Positions 42,213 through 51,082 of a DNA stretch of 64,000 nt are shown here, one piece after another. This DNA comes from M3007 sp964550795. Its GTDB lineage: Bacteria; Bacteroidota; Bacteroidia; Chitinophagales; Saprospiraceae. The notes under the pieces were generated by a model. The model saw only the letters and a program-made list of their open reading frames with translations, made no database searches and had not been told where the DNA came from. The stretch's first letter is position 1. Each line of letters starts with the position of its first letter. The stretch lies in NCBI GenBank assembly GCA_964550795.1, contig CAZKBH010000001.1, positions 161,270 through 225,269 of the forward strand. Reading direction: 5' to 3'. The position numbers and the translations under genes were made by a program.

Positions 42213-43046
42213 ATGAACTTTACCGATCAAATGCATCGTCCCATCAATTTGCCCAGTTGGCCACCGCAACGAATCGTCTCGTTGGTGCCCTCCCAAACCG
42301 AGTTTTTGGCGGATTTAGAACTGGGTGCAGCGGTGGTCGGGATTACCAAATTTTGCATTCATCCAAACAGCTGGTATCAGGAAAAGAATAGGGTAGGGGG
42401 CACCAAAACAATTGATTTTCAAAAGATTAAAAAATTGCAGCCCGATTTAATTATCGGCAATAAAGAGGAAAACGAACAAAGCCAGATAGCCCAACTTGCA
42501 CAGGAATACCCGGTTTGGATGAGCGACATTTATACGCTGGGAGATGCCCTGGAGATGATGCGCAGGGTAGGGGACTTGACTGGAAAAACAGCCAAAGCGC
42601 AGGCCACGGCCGAATCAGTGGAGCATACATTCAAGCAACTTATTTTACCGGAAACCGAACCCGCAAAAGCGGCATACCTGATTTGGCGAAAGCCTTACAT
42701 GGCAGCGGGCGGCCATACTTTTATTGACGACATGCTGCGCCACGCGGGTTTTGAAAATGTTTTTGCCAACCATTCGCGCTATCCTGAAATTTCTTTGGAG
42801 CAACTAGCGGCTGCTGAACCTGCGTTCATTTTGTTGTCGTCCGAGCCTTATCCATTTGCGGCCAAACACCTGTCGGAGATTCAGTAAATTTGTCCGAATG
42901 CGCGCATTGAACTGGTAGATGGGGAATTGTTTTCCTGGTATGGGAGTCGGTTGCTACACGCACCGAATTATTTTGAGTCGCTGCGGAGCCGATTGGGCCT
43001 TTCAAGTAGCGCCAAAAACAAGCGTCATCCCGGTGACCCGGAATGA
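42213..43046 (+). pseudogene. helical-backbone metal receptor (BtuF/FecB-like), interrupted by an in-frame stop
   Basis: The first 224 codons encode a periplasmic-binding-protein fold without a signal peptide (RIVSLVPSQTEFLADLELG, VGGTKTIDFQKIKKLQPDLIIGNKEENE, TLGDALEMMRRVG), the ABC-type cobalamin/siderophore receptor family. Codon 225 is TAA at 42885-42887. The same frame then continues for a further 50-odd codons, ICPNARIELVDGELFSWYG and SRLLHAPNYFESLRSRLGL, which is the conserved C-terminal end of the family, to a TGA at 43044-43046. A single base change (CAA or AAA or GAA to TAA) explains it. The final codons come from the hairpin before rpoD. It is either a nonsense pseudogene or a base-calling error. 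Confidence 0.8.
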
Positions 43047-43053
43047 CGCTTGT
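43018..43053 (-). terminator. rho-independent terminator of rpoD (hairpin plus T-run)
   Basis: A 16-bp stem with one mismatch and a 4-base loop: ACAAGCGTCATCCCGG pairs with CCGGAATGACGCTTGT. On the minus strand the stem is followed by TTTTT (43017-43013), 24 bases after the rpoD stop, so it should terminate rpoD. On the plus strand it also overlaps the end of the metal-receptor frame but lacks a T-run. Confidence 0.85.
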
Positions 43054-43076
43054 GTAAACTTCAACTAATTGGAGGT

Positions 43077-43946
43077 TTAAGCCCCCAGGTATGTTTTCAG
43101 CAATTTGCTGCGGCTGGTTGCGCGCAACTTATTGATTGCCTTGTCTTTAATCTGGCGAACGCGTTCGCGGGTAAGACCAAATTTATCGCCGATATCTTCG
43201 AGCGAGAGCGGGTGTTCCACCCCGATTCCGAAGTACAATTTGATCACATCGGCCTGACGGTCGGTGAGGGTACCAAGGGACCGTTCGATTTCCCGGCGCA
43301 ATGAATCCGCGTAATCCAGGTGCGAATCGGTGCCAGGCATGGTGCTGTTTTCAAGCACATCGAGCAACGAATTGTCTTCACCTTCTACGAATGGCGCATC
43401 CATGGAAACGTGGCGCGCGGCCACACCCAGGGTAGTTTCAACTTCGTCGGTGGTAATTTCGAGCAATTCTGCGAGTTCCTCGGCGCTTGGTTCGCGTTCG
43501 AATTGCTGTTCAAGTTCGCTGAAAGCCTTGTTGATTTTGTTGAGCGAGCCAACTTTATTCAAGGGCAAACGCACGATTCGGCTTTGTTCGGCCAAGGCCT
43601 GCAGGATGCTTTGACGGATCCACCAAACGGCGTAAGAAATGAATTTGAAGCCTCGGGTTTCGTCGAAACGCTGGGCAGCTTTGATAAGCCCCAAGTTGCC
43701 TTCGTTGATAAGGTCAGAAAGGCTAAGTCCTTGATTCTGATACTGTTTTGCAACAGAAACAACAAAACGCAGGTTCGCTTTCGTGAGTTTTTCCAGGGCT
43801 ATTTGGTCGCCTTGTTTGATTCGTTTGGCGAGGTCAACTTCTTCTTCGGGGGTCAAGAGGTCCACCTTACCAATCTCTTGCAAATACTTCTCGAGGGATT
43901 GGCTTTCCCGGTTCGTGATGGACTTTGTAATTTTTAACTGCCTCAT
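43077..43946 (-). CDS. rpoD: RNA polymerase housekeeping sigma factor (sigma-70/RpoD)
   Basis: A 289-residue primary sigma factor of the short Bacteroidota type, without region 1.1. Region 1.2 is YLQEIGKVDLLTPEEEVDLAKRI, regions 2.1-2.4 include ANLRFVVSVAKQYQNQGLSLSDLINEGNLGLIKAAQRFDETRGFKFISYAVWWIRQ, region 3 has EQSRIVRLPLNKVG, and region 4.2 ends with DIGDKFGLTRERVRQIKDKAINKLR. This is the factor that reads TTTG/TAnnTTTG promoters. A -7-like box sits 33 bases upstream of its ATG and a hairpin terminator follows the stop. Confidence 0.97.
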   Translation of the reverse strand: MRQLKITKSITNRESQSLEKYLQEIGKVDLLTPEEEVDLAKRIKQGDQIALEKLTKANLRFVVSVAKQYQNQGLSLSDLINEGNLGLIKAAQRFDETRGFKFISYAVWWIRQSILQALAEQSRIVRLPLNKVGSLNKINKAFSELEQQFEREPSAEELAELLEITTDEVETTLGVAARHVSMDAPFVEGEDNSLLDVLENSTMPGTDSHLDYADSLRREIERSLGTLTDRQADVIKLYFGIGVEHPLSLEDIGDKFGLTRERVRQIKDKAINKLRATSRSKLLKTYLGA

Positions 43947-43978
43947 GTATATTGTGTGCTGCTGAGTTATTTTCGGCG

Positions 43979-43986
43979 CAAAGTTA
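43979..43986 (-). promoter_or_regulatory. candidate -7 box for rpoD
   Basis: On the minus strand the bases read TAACTTTG, an exact TAnnTTTG match, 33 bases before the rpoD ATG. No TTTG -33 element is evident 19-22 bases further upstream. The surrounding 200-base gap to 44151 contains no gene. Confidence 0.5.
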
Positions 43987-44151
43987 AATTTTCCAACCCG
44001 TTTTCGCGCTATTTTTTTCTAAGTGCGAAGAAAGTTGAGTGATCTGGTCGCAAAAAATTTTCAGGAAGCCAAATTTAAAACAGCATTCAAATTATTTTGT
44101 TCGGAGGGCCTTCCTTTTAAAAAAAGAAAACAAAGTTTTTCCGAGGCTGTT

Positions 44152-44694
44152 CTAAAGGTTGAGCAAAATCCGGCTGGCCACTTGAGCTGTAGCCTGGTCG
44201 TATTGTTTTATCTGTTCAATTTCCAGATCTAAAAGCTGCGGGAAGTGTTCATAGGAAGCGTTAAGCAGCGTTTTTTTCAATGCTTGCAGAAGTTCAGTCT
44301 CTGGCAATTCTGCGTTCTTCAGATTGATTTTTTGACCACGGGAGCGTAGTTTAGCCTGCTCAAACAGTCCCAAAATTTCGGATTTACAAAACGCCGCGTG
44401 CTGTTTGATTTTTTCGTCGCTAAGGTTTTGAAAATCAGGGTATTGCGCAAAAAACAGGGCCTGAACAGCCAGCCATGTTTCGTTGATTTTTCGCTGAAGG
44501 GCGATGTATTGCCGATTGGCCTCCATCTCATCGTCCAAAGAACCATAGGTCCCGCGCTCCCCCGAACGCTTGTCAATCCAATCACCACTTTCTTCGTAGC
44601 GTTCTTCTTTGACCCAGGCTTTTTTACTTTTTTTTCGATTGCGCAGGCCCAGGACAACCAGAACGATAACCAGAAGGCCAAATAAAATTTCCAT
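44152..44694 (-). CDS. small membrane-anchored protein, function unknown
   Basis: A 180-residue protein I do not recognise. The N-terminus is a single hydrophobic helix (MEILFGLLVIVLVVLGL) followed by a basic stretch (RNRKKSKKAWVKE), so it is probably anchored with the rest in the cytoplasm. The remainder is helical and charged, with regularly spaced Leu and Glu suggesting coiled coil. The ATG at 44694 is chosen as the start of the membrane helix; the frame extends to 44856 without protein-like content. It lies between rpoD and the divergent TamB-like gene. Confidence 0.6.
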   Translation of the reverse strand: MEILFGLLVIVLVVLGLRNRKKSKKAWVKEERYEESGDWIDKRSGERGTYGSLDDEMEANRQYIALQRKINETWLAVQALFFAQYPDFQNLSDEKIKQHAAFCKSEILGLFEQAKLRSRGQKINLKNAELPETELLQALKKTLLNASYEHFPQLLDLEIEQIKQYDQATAQVASRILLNL

Positions 44695-44834
44695 GACTTG
44701 GATGCAGTGTGCGTGGCTTAGTGCGTGTTTTTGGAGAGACTTCAAAAATTGAAGTTCAAATGTATGCACAATGCTAGTGTCACAGCACTTTTTGCTCCCA
44801 AAACTGCGTTTCTTTGCGCTGCCCAACAACACGC

Positions 44835-47800
44835 ATGTCAGAATCTCCCATCCCACCGGAACATAGATCGCCTCCTCAACAGCCTCCCGTATTTGCGTGG
44901 CGGCTGCTGAAAAACCTGTTGCGTCGGGTGGAGAACCTTCTATTTGTGTTGGTTCTATGCTTGATTTTCATCTATTTCTTGTTGCAATCTCCATCCGTAC
45001 AAAACTGGCTGGTGCGTAAAACTACCTCCATCCTGACCGAAACCTTGGAGACCAAAGTAGCAATCAAGCGGGTTGATATTGAGTTTTTCGACAATATCAT
45101 TCTCGAGGGTTTTTACATTGAAGATTTGAACGGCGATACGTTGCTCTACGCGGATAAATTCAGTGCCGGGGTAAAAGGAAACTTTTTCTCTGCCATCTGG
45201 AACCGATTGGAATTCACTGAAATTGGCCTTCAAAATGCCCAGGTTAACCTTAGAAGAAATGCCCATGAGCGGAACACCAATTTGAATGAATTACTGAAGA
45301 AGTTAGACATCATTTTCGGCTCCGGTAAACCCAAAAAAAACAAAAAACAAACGCCGTTTTTTGTCAAAGTTCAAAACCTGAATCTCTCCAATGTCACTTT
45401 TCGGGATGAACGCCACGTTTTCAGAGAGGGAGAAATCCGGGGTAAATACATTCGTTATTATATTGCAGAGGGCAATGTCAAGATCAATAACATTGATGTT
45501 GCAGCTAATATCGTAGATATTCGTTCGGCTACGTTGGACGGCTTTCATTTTAGCCTGACCAAAAACAGGACAGCCCCTCCACCGGGATTTGTGCCGCTGG
45601 AACCTCGCGTGCGTCCTGCCACCGATACCCTTAAAATTGCCCCCTTATTGCGCCTGATGGTAGGTTCCGTAGTGGTCCAAAACAGCGGCTTTAGTTTTGA
45701 TAATTTCCGCAGTACACCGGGTAAACAAAAGCCCCCAGAGGTGATGAATTACGATCACTTGAACGTACATTACATAGCCGCACAAGCCGAGCAACTGGAA
45801 ATTTACATCGGCGAAAAACCAGCAGTTGATGCTGAGAACCGCCCCACCACGGAGGATGTATTTGAGTTGTTTGGCACAATCAATCACTTGAGTGCCCGTG
45901 AACGAAGTGGTTTGGCGCTGGCCGATTGTTATGCGAAACATTTGATCCTGACCGATACTTTGACGGCCTTGTATGGTGCAAAAATCCAGACAGTTGGCGG
46001 TTCCTCTCTGGGGGATACGATCATGTTTCGATACGAAGACACCGTTTTGGATGACCCATGGATTGATTTACTGGGCGATTTCAACAATGCGGTCACGATG
46101 GATATCCGTTTGGCGCAAGGCTCCAAAATTCGTTTGGGAGATGTGCGCCATTTTGAAAAATCAGTCTTTGAAAATGAGTTTTTTACCTCCAATAAAGACC
46201 TCATCGCCGATGTGTCAGGCCTGATCAGTGGAAAAGTGAATGGAAAATTAAAGGCTGATGACCTGGAAATATTGGTGGGCAATTCGACCCGCCTGCGTGG
46301 TGAATTTGACGGACGGGGATTAGGGGACACAGATGAGCCGATGGTACTCAATTTTGGATTTGAAGAACTGCGCACGGATATGACGACCATCGCCCGGATC
46401 GTGCCGGGATTTAGGCCGCCCAAGCAGTTTTATAAACTTGATAAAATCTCGTTTGAAGGGAGTTATCAGCTATTTGACGGTTTTGACCACGTTTTGTACG
46501 GGAAATTTGCCACCAGCTTAGGACCTGGACGACTCGACATGCAGTTGAACCTTCGGGATGGCCCGGAAAAAGCCATTTATCGCGGAGATTTAAAAATGCA
46601 ACATTTCGATATGGCCACCTGGACGGGCGATCGAAAATTTGGTCCGAGTACCTTCCAGGTGAATGTAGCAGACCGTTCCACCGGACTTACTTTGCCGACC
46701 ATCAACTCCAGGGTGTCGGGGAAAATTGATACCTTTTATTACAACGGGTACCCTTATCGGGACATCAAATTGAACGGAAAATTTGAAAAATATGTCTTTG
46801 ACGGGAAGGTAGAAAGTAATGACCCAAACGTAGATTTTGTCTTCGATGGAAACATCAATCTGAAGGATTCGATTCCCGTTTTTGACTTTTCGGCCAACAT
46901 CCGGCGGCTTGATTTGGGCGTCTTACAATTGGTCAAACAGGATTGGGTTTTGATCGGTACGGTGAAACAACTGGAGCTGCGCGGCCGAACGGTGGATGAA
47001 ATTGTTGGCTCGGCCAACCTTCAAAACTTTAAAATCCTGGAAGATCGAGAGACCTGGTATAACATTGATTTTCTGCGGTTTAACTCCTATTTCCGACCGG
47101 ATGGCTCTCGGTTTTTTGGCATTGATTCAGACGTGGCGACCGGGCAAATGACGGGCGATTTCAGCATTGCCCGCGTGACCAAAAATCTGCTTCGTTTGCT
47201 CGGGGAACACCATCCGGAATTTGCCAAAAAGTTGGGCCTGCCCCCGAACGACTCGGTGCGATTAACGGATAACTACGACTTGACTTTTCATGTCAGGAAT
47301 TCCAGGAATCTTGCGAAACTCTTCGCACCAGAACTGGATACGCTGCGGGATGTACGCGCTTCTGCCAGCGTAGATGCGCGGCGCGGAACCTCCTCTCTGT
47401 TGTTGGAAGCACCGCTCATTCGGTATGGTTCGGCGGAATTTAAAGATCCAAGTTTGCGCTGGAATAGCGACGGAGACACGGCCTGGCTTTACCTCCGGCT
47501 GCCCGAAAACCGATCCAGCCCCAAAAGTAAACTCCCGGCCATTACCCTCGGCGGGCCTCTGGTGGGCGATGTGTTTCACTTGGTGCTGGAGGCCAAAGAT
47601 GAGACGCCGAATAGTATCGTCGAAAGCGTTTACCTCAATGGCGATCTGTCCATTGCGGATTCTTTGTGGCAACTGAGCCTGAATGCATCCAAGATCAAAC
47701 TTTTTAGTCAGGAATGGCTGATAGAGGATGAAAACTACATTCGTTTTGGATCTAACTATTTTGAAACCAAGGACTTGGAATTATTTAACGGCATCAAAAG

Positions 47801-49916
47801 GATTACGCTGGAGAGCTTGAACCTCGGGCGTGGGCTGAAGTTTGCCTTGACCAATTTTGATCTGAGTGAGGCCAACAGATTTTTGAATTCCGAACAAATG
47901 AGGCTGCGCGGGAAAGTGTACGATTTTGAAATACGAATTGAAGATGTGTTTAAAATGCAGGCTATTCGGGTGGATTTGCTTTCGGAGATGTTGTACATCA
48001 ATGATAAACCGTACGGGGAGGTGCTCTGCAACTTAGAAATACCTGACTTGTCCAAACCTCTTTCTGGCAAGATATTTTTATTGGACAAAGGCACCCAGCG
48101 GCAATTATTAAGGGTCGCGGGCGCATACATGATTGGAGGCGAAGAAGGGGTAGAGCAGCCCGTGAATGGAACGGGAATTATGTTGGGCGCGGATGAGTTC
48201 TTCGCTGATTTGACGGCGGATAATTTCCCTTTTGAAGTAATTGAGACCATTGTGCCCGAAATTTCGCTCACTACCGGGCGGTTCGGGGCCAAACTGGTGG
48301 CCAAGGGGGACATTACCCACCCGACCGTGGAAGGTTCCCTGCTGGTTAATGAGGGGCAGTTTCAGATAGACTACCTCAAAACCTTGTTTCATATTCGGAA
48401 TCAATCCATTAGTTTCACCAAAAACAAAATTTCCGCCGACGGCGATACGATTTACGATGCAACCCGCCAACACATTGCGCTGGTGTATGGAGGTTTGGAA
48501 CATGAGTATTTTAACAAATGGCGACTCAATTGTCGGATAGAATCTAAAGACCAGGGCTTTTTGGTTATGAACACGACGGCCAAGGACAGCGATTTGTATT
48601 ACGGCCGGGCGGAGGGTAGTTTTATTGCAGATTTCACCGGCTCGTTCAGCCGAACCAACATCGCCATAGAAGCGACGACCGGGCCGGGTACCCGTTTGTT
48701 TATTCCCCTTTCTTCTACTTCAGATGCCATAGAGGCCAATTTTATCAATTTTGAAAAGCCGAAACCAAAGGAAGATCCCAAAAAAGCCAAAGACTTTGTC
48801 ATCAGTGACCTCAAGGGGCTGAATTTTGACATGGACCTGACCATGACCGACCAGGCGGAGGTGCAGCTTATTTTTGACGAACAAACCGGCGACATCATCA
48901 AAGGGCGCGGAGAAGGCAACATCAAATTGGGCATCAATCGCGAGGGCGAATTTTCCATTTATGGCGGGTATCAAATCGTTCGAGGGGAGTATCTTTTTAC
49001 CCTTTTGAACTTCGTGAACAAACCCTTCGTGGTCACCCAAGGCGGTACTATTAACTGGTATGGGGATCCTTATGGCGCACAGATCAACCTGGATGCCACG
49101 TACGAAGTGAACACCTCGGTGTACAATTTCATCAAAGAAGAACTGGAATTGCTGAGCGGCGGACGTCCGCAACTGGCTGAAGAAGCGGCTAAGGCTACGC
49201 GGGTGGTGGTCAACATGCACCTGGCAGGTGATTTGATGAAGCCAAATATTACTTTTGGGCTGAATTTTCCAATCATTATCAGTGCCCTTAAATCCTTGAC
49301 AGACACTAAGTTGCGCTTAATCCGGCAAGATCAGGCGGAGCTTTCGAGACAGGTTTTTGGTTTGGTGGTCATTGGGTCGTTTTTGCCACCTTCGAGCGGT
49401 GGTTTTATCCAAAATTCCGATTATGTAGCCACGGCGTTTAATACCCTTACGCAGATGATTAGCAATCAATTTTCGAATTATTTGGCTGGACTGGCTACGG
49501 AATGGTTCGGCGGGGCAGTATCGAGCCTTGATTTTGACATTGTGTACAGCGATTACCAAAGTGACGTGCTGATTGATCAAAACCTCAGTCGTGTGGGTGG
49601 ACGTGAGGTAAACGTGCGTCTGAGCAGTGGTTTTGTCAACGACCGGGTTACGGTGCAGGTAGGCTCGCAGTTTGGTTTGGGCGGAACGGGTATTTCGACT
49701 GCAGATGGTTTTATTGGCGAGGACGTTACTGTGCAAATTGCCCTCACCGAGAACCGGCAATGGCGCCTGAAAGTGTATCAACGCACGGAGCCGGATGTGT
49801 CCGGACAACGGAGTTTGCGCTTCGGTTTTGGCCTGAGTTTTCAGAAAGACTACGATACCTTCGAGGATATGTGGAAGAGTTTTGGCAAAGCATTTACGCG
49901 TAAAAAACGCCGATAA
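44835..49916 (+). CDS. TamB-like translocation/assembly protein (very large)
   Basis: A 1693-residue protein with one N-terminal membrane helix (about residues 35-55, LLFVLVLCLIFIYFLLQ) and a long repetitive beta-strand body, ending in a conserved TamB (DUF490) domain (about 1250-1690: VEGSLLVNEGQFQIDYLKTLFHI, then GEYLFTLLNFVNKPFVVTQGGTINWYGDPYGAQINLDATY and SVNDRVTVQVGSQFG). TamB-type proteins span the periplasm as lipid conduits or aid outer-membrane protein assembly. No TamA/Omp85 gene is nearby. ATG 44835 is preferred to a TTG at 44814. Confidence 0.88.
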   Translation: MSESPIPPEHRSPPQQPPVFAWRLLKNLLRRVENLLFVLVLCLIFIYFLLQSPSVQNWLVRKTTSILTETLETKVAIKRVDIEFFDNIILEGFYIEDLNGDTLLYADKFSAGVKGNFFSAIWNRLEFTEIGLQNAQVNLRRNAHERNTNLNELLKKLDIIFGSGKPKKNKKQTPFFVKVQNLNLSNVTFRDERHVFREGEIRGKYIRYYIAEGNVKINNIDVAANIVDIRSATLDGFHFSLTKNRTAPPPGFVPLEPRVRPATDTLKIAPLLRLMVGSVVVQNSGFSFDNFRSTPGKQKPPEVMNYDHLNVHYIAAQAEQLEIYIGEKPAVDAENRPTTEDVFELFGTINHLSARERSGLALADCYAKHLILTDTLTALYGAKIQTVGGSSLGDTIMFRYEDTVLDDPWIDLLGDFNNAVTMDIRLAQGSKIRLGDVRHFEKSVFENEFFTSNKDLIADVSGLISGKVNGKLKADDLEILVGNSTRLRGEFDGRGLGDTDEPMVLNFGFEELRTDMTTIARIVPGFRPPKQFYKLDKISFEGSYQLFDGFDHVLYGKFATSLGPGRLDMQLNLRDGPEKAIYRGDLKMQHFDMATWTGDRKFGPSTFQVNVADRSTGLTLPTINSRVSGKIDTFYYNGYPYRDIKLNGKFEKYVFDGKVESNDPNVDFVFDGNINLKDSIPVFDFSANIRRLDLGVLQLVKQDWVLIGTVKQLELRGRTVDEIVGSANLQNFKILEDRETWYNIDFLRFNSYFRPDGSRFFGIDSDVATGQMTGDFSIARVTKNLLRLLGEHHPEFAKKLGLPPNDSVRLTDNYDLTFHVRNSRNLAKLFAPELDTLRDVRASASVDARRGTSSLLLEAPLIRYGSAEFKDPSLRWNSDGDTAWLYLRLPENRSSPKSKLPAITLGGPLVGDVFHLVLEAKDETPNSIVESVYLNGDLSIADSLWQLSLNASKIKLFSQEWLIEDENYIRFGSNYFETKDLELFNGIKRITLESLNLGRGLKFALTNFDLSEANRFLNSEQMRLRGKVYDFEIRIEDVFKMQAIRVDLLSEMLYINDKPYGEVLCNLEIPDLSKPLSGKIFLLDKGTQRQLLRVAGAYMIGGEEGVEQPVNGTGIMLGADEFFADLTADNFPFEVIETIVPEISLTTGRFGAKLVAKGDITHPTVEGSLLVNEGQFQIDYLKTLFHIRNQSISFTKNKISADGDTIYDATRQHIALVYGGLEHEYFNKWRLNCRIESKDQGFLVMNTTAKDSDLYYGRAEGSFIADFTGSFSRTNIAIEATTGPGTRLFIPLSSTSDAIEANFINFEKPKPKEDPKKAKDFVISDLKGLNFDMDLTMTDQAEVQLIFDEQTGDIIKGRGEGNIKLGINREGEFSIYGGYQIVRGEYLFTLLNFVNKPFVVTQGGTINWYGDPYGAQINLDATYEVNTSVYNFIKEELELLSGGRPQLAEEAAKATRVVVNMHLAGDLMKPNITFGLNFPIIISALKSLTDTKLRLIRQDQAELSRQVFGLVVIGSFLPPSSGGFIQNSDYVATAFNTLTQMISNQFSNYLAGLATEWFGGAVSSLDFDIVYSDYQSDVLIDQNLSRVGGREVNVRLSSGFVNDRVTVQVGSQFGLGGTGISTADGFIGEDVTVQIALTENRQWRLKVYQRTEPDVSGQRSLRFGFGLSFQKDYDTFEDMWKSFGKAFTRKKRR

Positions 49917-49981
49917 AGAGAGGTTGATGAGGGTTTATTTGGTTTATGAGGTTGATAGTCAACCCATTAAACCTTTTTTGT

Positions 49982-50025
49982 CAATCGAATTAATCGAATC
50001 AATCGTCCAAAATCAAATCAATTAT
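49982..50025. repeat. five degenerate 9-bp units before the thioesterase-like gene
   Basis: CAATCGAAT, TAATCGAAT, CAATCGTCC, AAAATCAAAT, CAATTAT end directly at the ATG at 50026. Upstream, 49917-49981 contains looser TTGATGAGG/TTTATGAGG-like words. Confidence 0.8.
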
Positions 50026-50499
50026 ATGACTCAATCCGTCTTCCTTCGTCGCGCCAACACCTCCTGGCAAATGCGTCTTTTTTTGCTTTGGAAACTTCCA
50101 GGTGCATGGTTCATGGGCATTCGGGTGCGCTCCTGCGATTTGGAGCAATGTGTGGCCGAATTGCCTTTTGGTTGGCGTTCGCAAAACCCGTTTCGTTCCA
50201 CGTATTTTGCAGCGCAATGTGCAGCGGGGGAACTTTCCACCGGACTTCTGGCCCTGGCGCATCTGCAGGAAAAGCCGCCTTGTTCGATGCTTGTAACCCA
50301 TATTGAGGCGGATTTTTACAAAAAAGCCGATCAAACCCTGGCTTTTACCTGTGCAGAGGGGAATAACTTCCTGGCCGTTCTACAAAAAGCCCTCGAAAGC
50401 AATGAGTCCCAGACCTATGTTGCCACCTCCGTCGGGACCTTGCCAGATGGAAGGGAGGCTGCCCGGGTGCGGGTTACCTGGTCATTTAAGAAAAAATGA
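50026..50499 (+). CDS. DUF4442/hotdog thioesterase-like protein
   Basis: A 157-residue hotdog-fold protein related to the acyl-CoA thioesterase/DUF4442 family. It shows LPFGWRSQNPFRSTYFAAQCAAGELSTGLLAL, the central long helix and its preceding strand, and a DFYKKADQTLAFTCAEGNN strand pair. The catalytic acid typical of hotdog thioesterases is not identifiable with confidence. ATG 50026 follows the repeat array; codons back to 49882 are repeat-encoded and not protein-like. The gene starts 110 bases after the TamB-like stop. Its acyl substrate is unknown. Confidence 0.78.
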   Translation: MTQSVFLRRANTSWQMRLFLLWKLPGAWFMGIRVRSCDLEQCVAELPFGWRSQNPFRSTYFAAQCAAGELSTGLLALAHLQEKPPCSMLVTHIEADFYKKADQTLAFTCAEGNNFLAVLQKALESNESQTYVATSVGTLPDGREAARVRVTWSFKKK

Positions 50500-50509
50500 G
50501 TGCGGTGTT

Positions 50510-50554
50510 AATCTCAACAATCTCAACAATCTCACCAATCACCAATTAACTAAG
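50510..50554. repeat. five exact 9-bp units ending at an ATG
   Basis: AATCTCAAC, AATCTCAAC, AATCTCACC, AATCACCAA, TTAACTAAG end precisely at the ATG at 50555, so the start codon is in register with the repeat. The array starts 10 bases after the previous stop. Confidence 0.9.
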
Positions 50555-51082
50555 ATGGCTTCTGTTTTTGGTCACATTGCTGTTTCAACGGCCATTGGTT
50601 ATGCCTTTTTCCCCAAACAAGTTCGACCGCTGACTTTAATCGTGGCCGGATTTTGCGCTTTTGCGCCCGATTTGGATGTTTTGTCGTTCCATTTTGGTAT
50701 TCCATACAGCAGCGAGTGGGGCCACCGTGGCTGGACGCATTCGCTCCTGTTTGCGCTGGTAATTGGTAGTTTGATTGGATTACTATTTGTCCGGCAACCA
50801 GCCTGGAAATCAATAACAGCCTGGTTTGTGCTGAGCATGGCCTCGCACCCCTTGCTGGATATGTTGACCAACGGCGGGCGGGGTTGCGCGCTTTGGTGGC
50901 CATTTAGTTCCGCGAGAATTTTTTTTCCGTTTCGTCCGGTGCAGGTTTCGCCGCTTTCGGTGGAGGATTTTTTCAGTCCCTGGGGCTTGGAGGTTTTGGC
51001 AAGTGAGGTCTTGTGGATTGGGTTTCCTTGTGTGGGCTTGGTTTGGGCGGCCAAAATATACCGCGGCCAATCACTGGCCTAA
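50555..51082 (+). CDS. membrane-bound metal-dependent hydrolase (YdjM-like)
   Basis: A 175-residue membrane protein of the YdjM/DUF457 family. The N-terminus has the conserved MASVFGHIAVSTAIGYAFF, then a metal-binding pattern: APDLDVL (Asp pair) and WGHRGWTHSLLFAL (two His) near residues 40-67, and SHPLLDMLTNGGRG near 95. Several hydrophobic helices surround these. Family members are predicted membrane hydrolases induced in some bacteria by DNA damage, with unknown substrate. The first codon follows the repeat array. The last 12 bases overlap the convergent reductase gene. Confidence 0.85.
   Translation: MASVFGHIAVSTAIGYAFFPKQVRPLTLIVAGFCAFAPDLDVLSFHFGIPYSSEWGHRGWTHSLLFALVIGSLIGLLFVRQPAWKSITAWFVLSMASHPLLDMLTNGGRGCALWWPFSSARIFFPFRPVQVSPLSVEDFFSPWGLEVLASEVLWIGFPCVGLVWAAKIYRGQSLA

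Noticed and set aside
43018..43053. Terminator for the metal-receptor gene on the plus strand
   Set aside because: The T-run lies only on the minus-strand side, so termination is assigned to rpoD.
44814..44834. TTG start extending the TamB-like protein by seven residues
   Set aside because: The ATG at 44835 starts directly before the membrane helix region and the extension is not conserved-looking.
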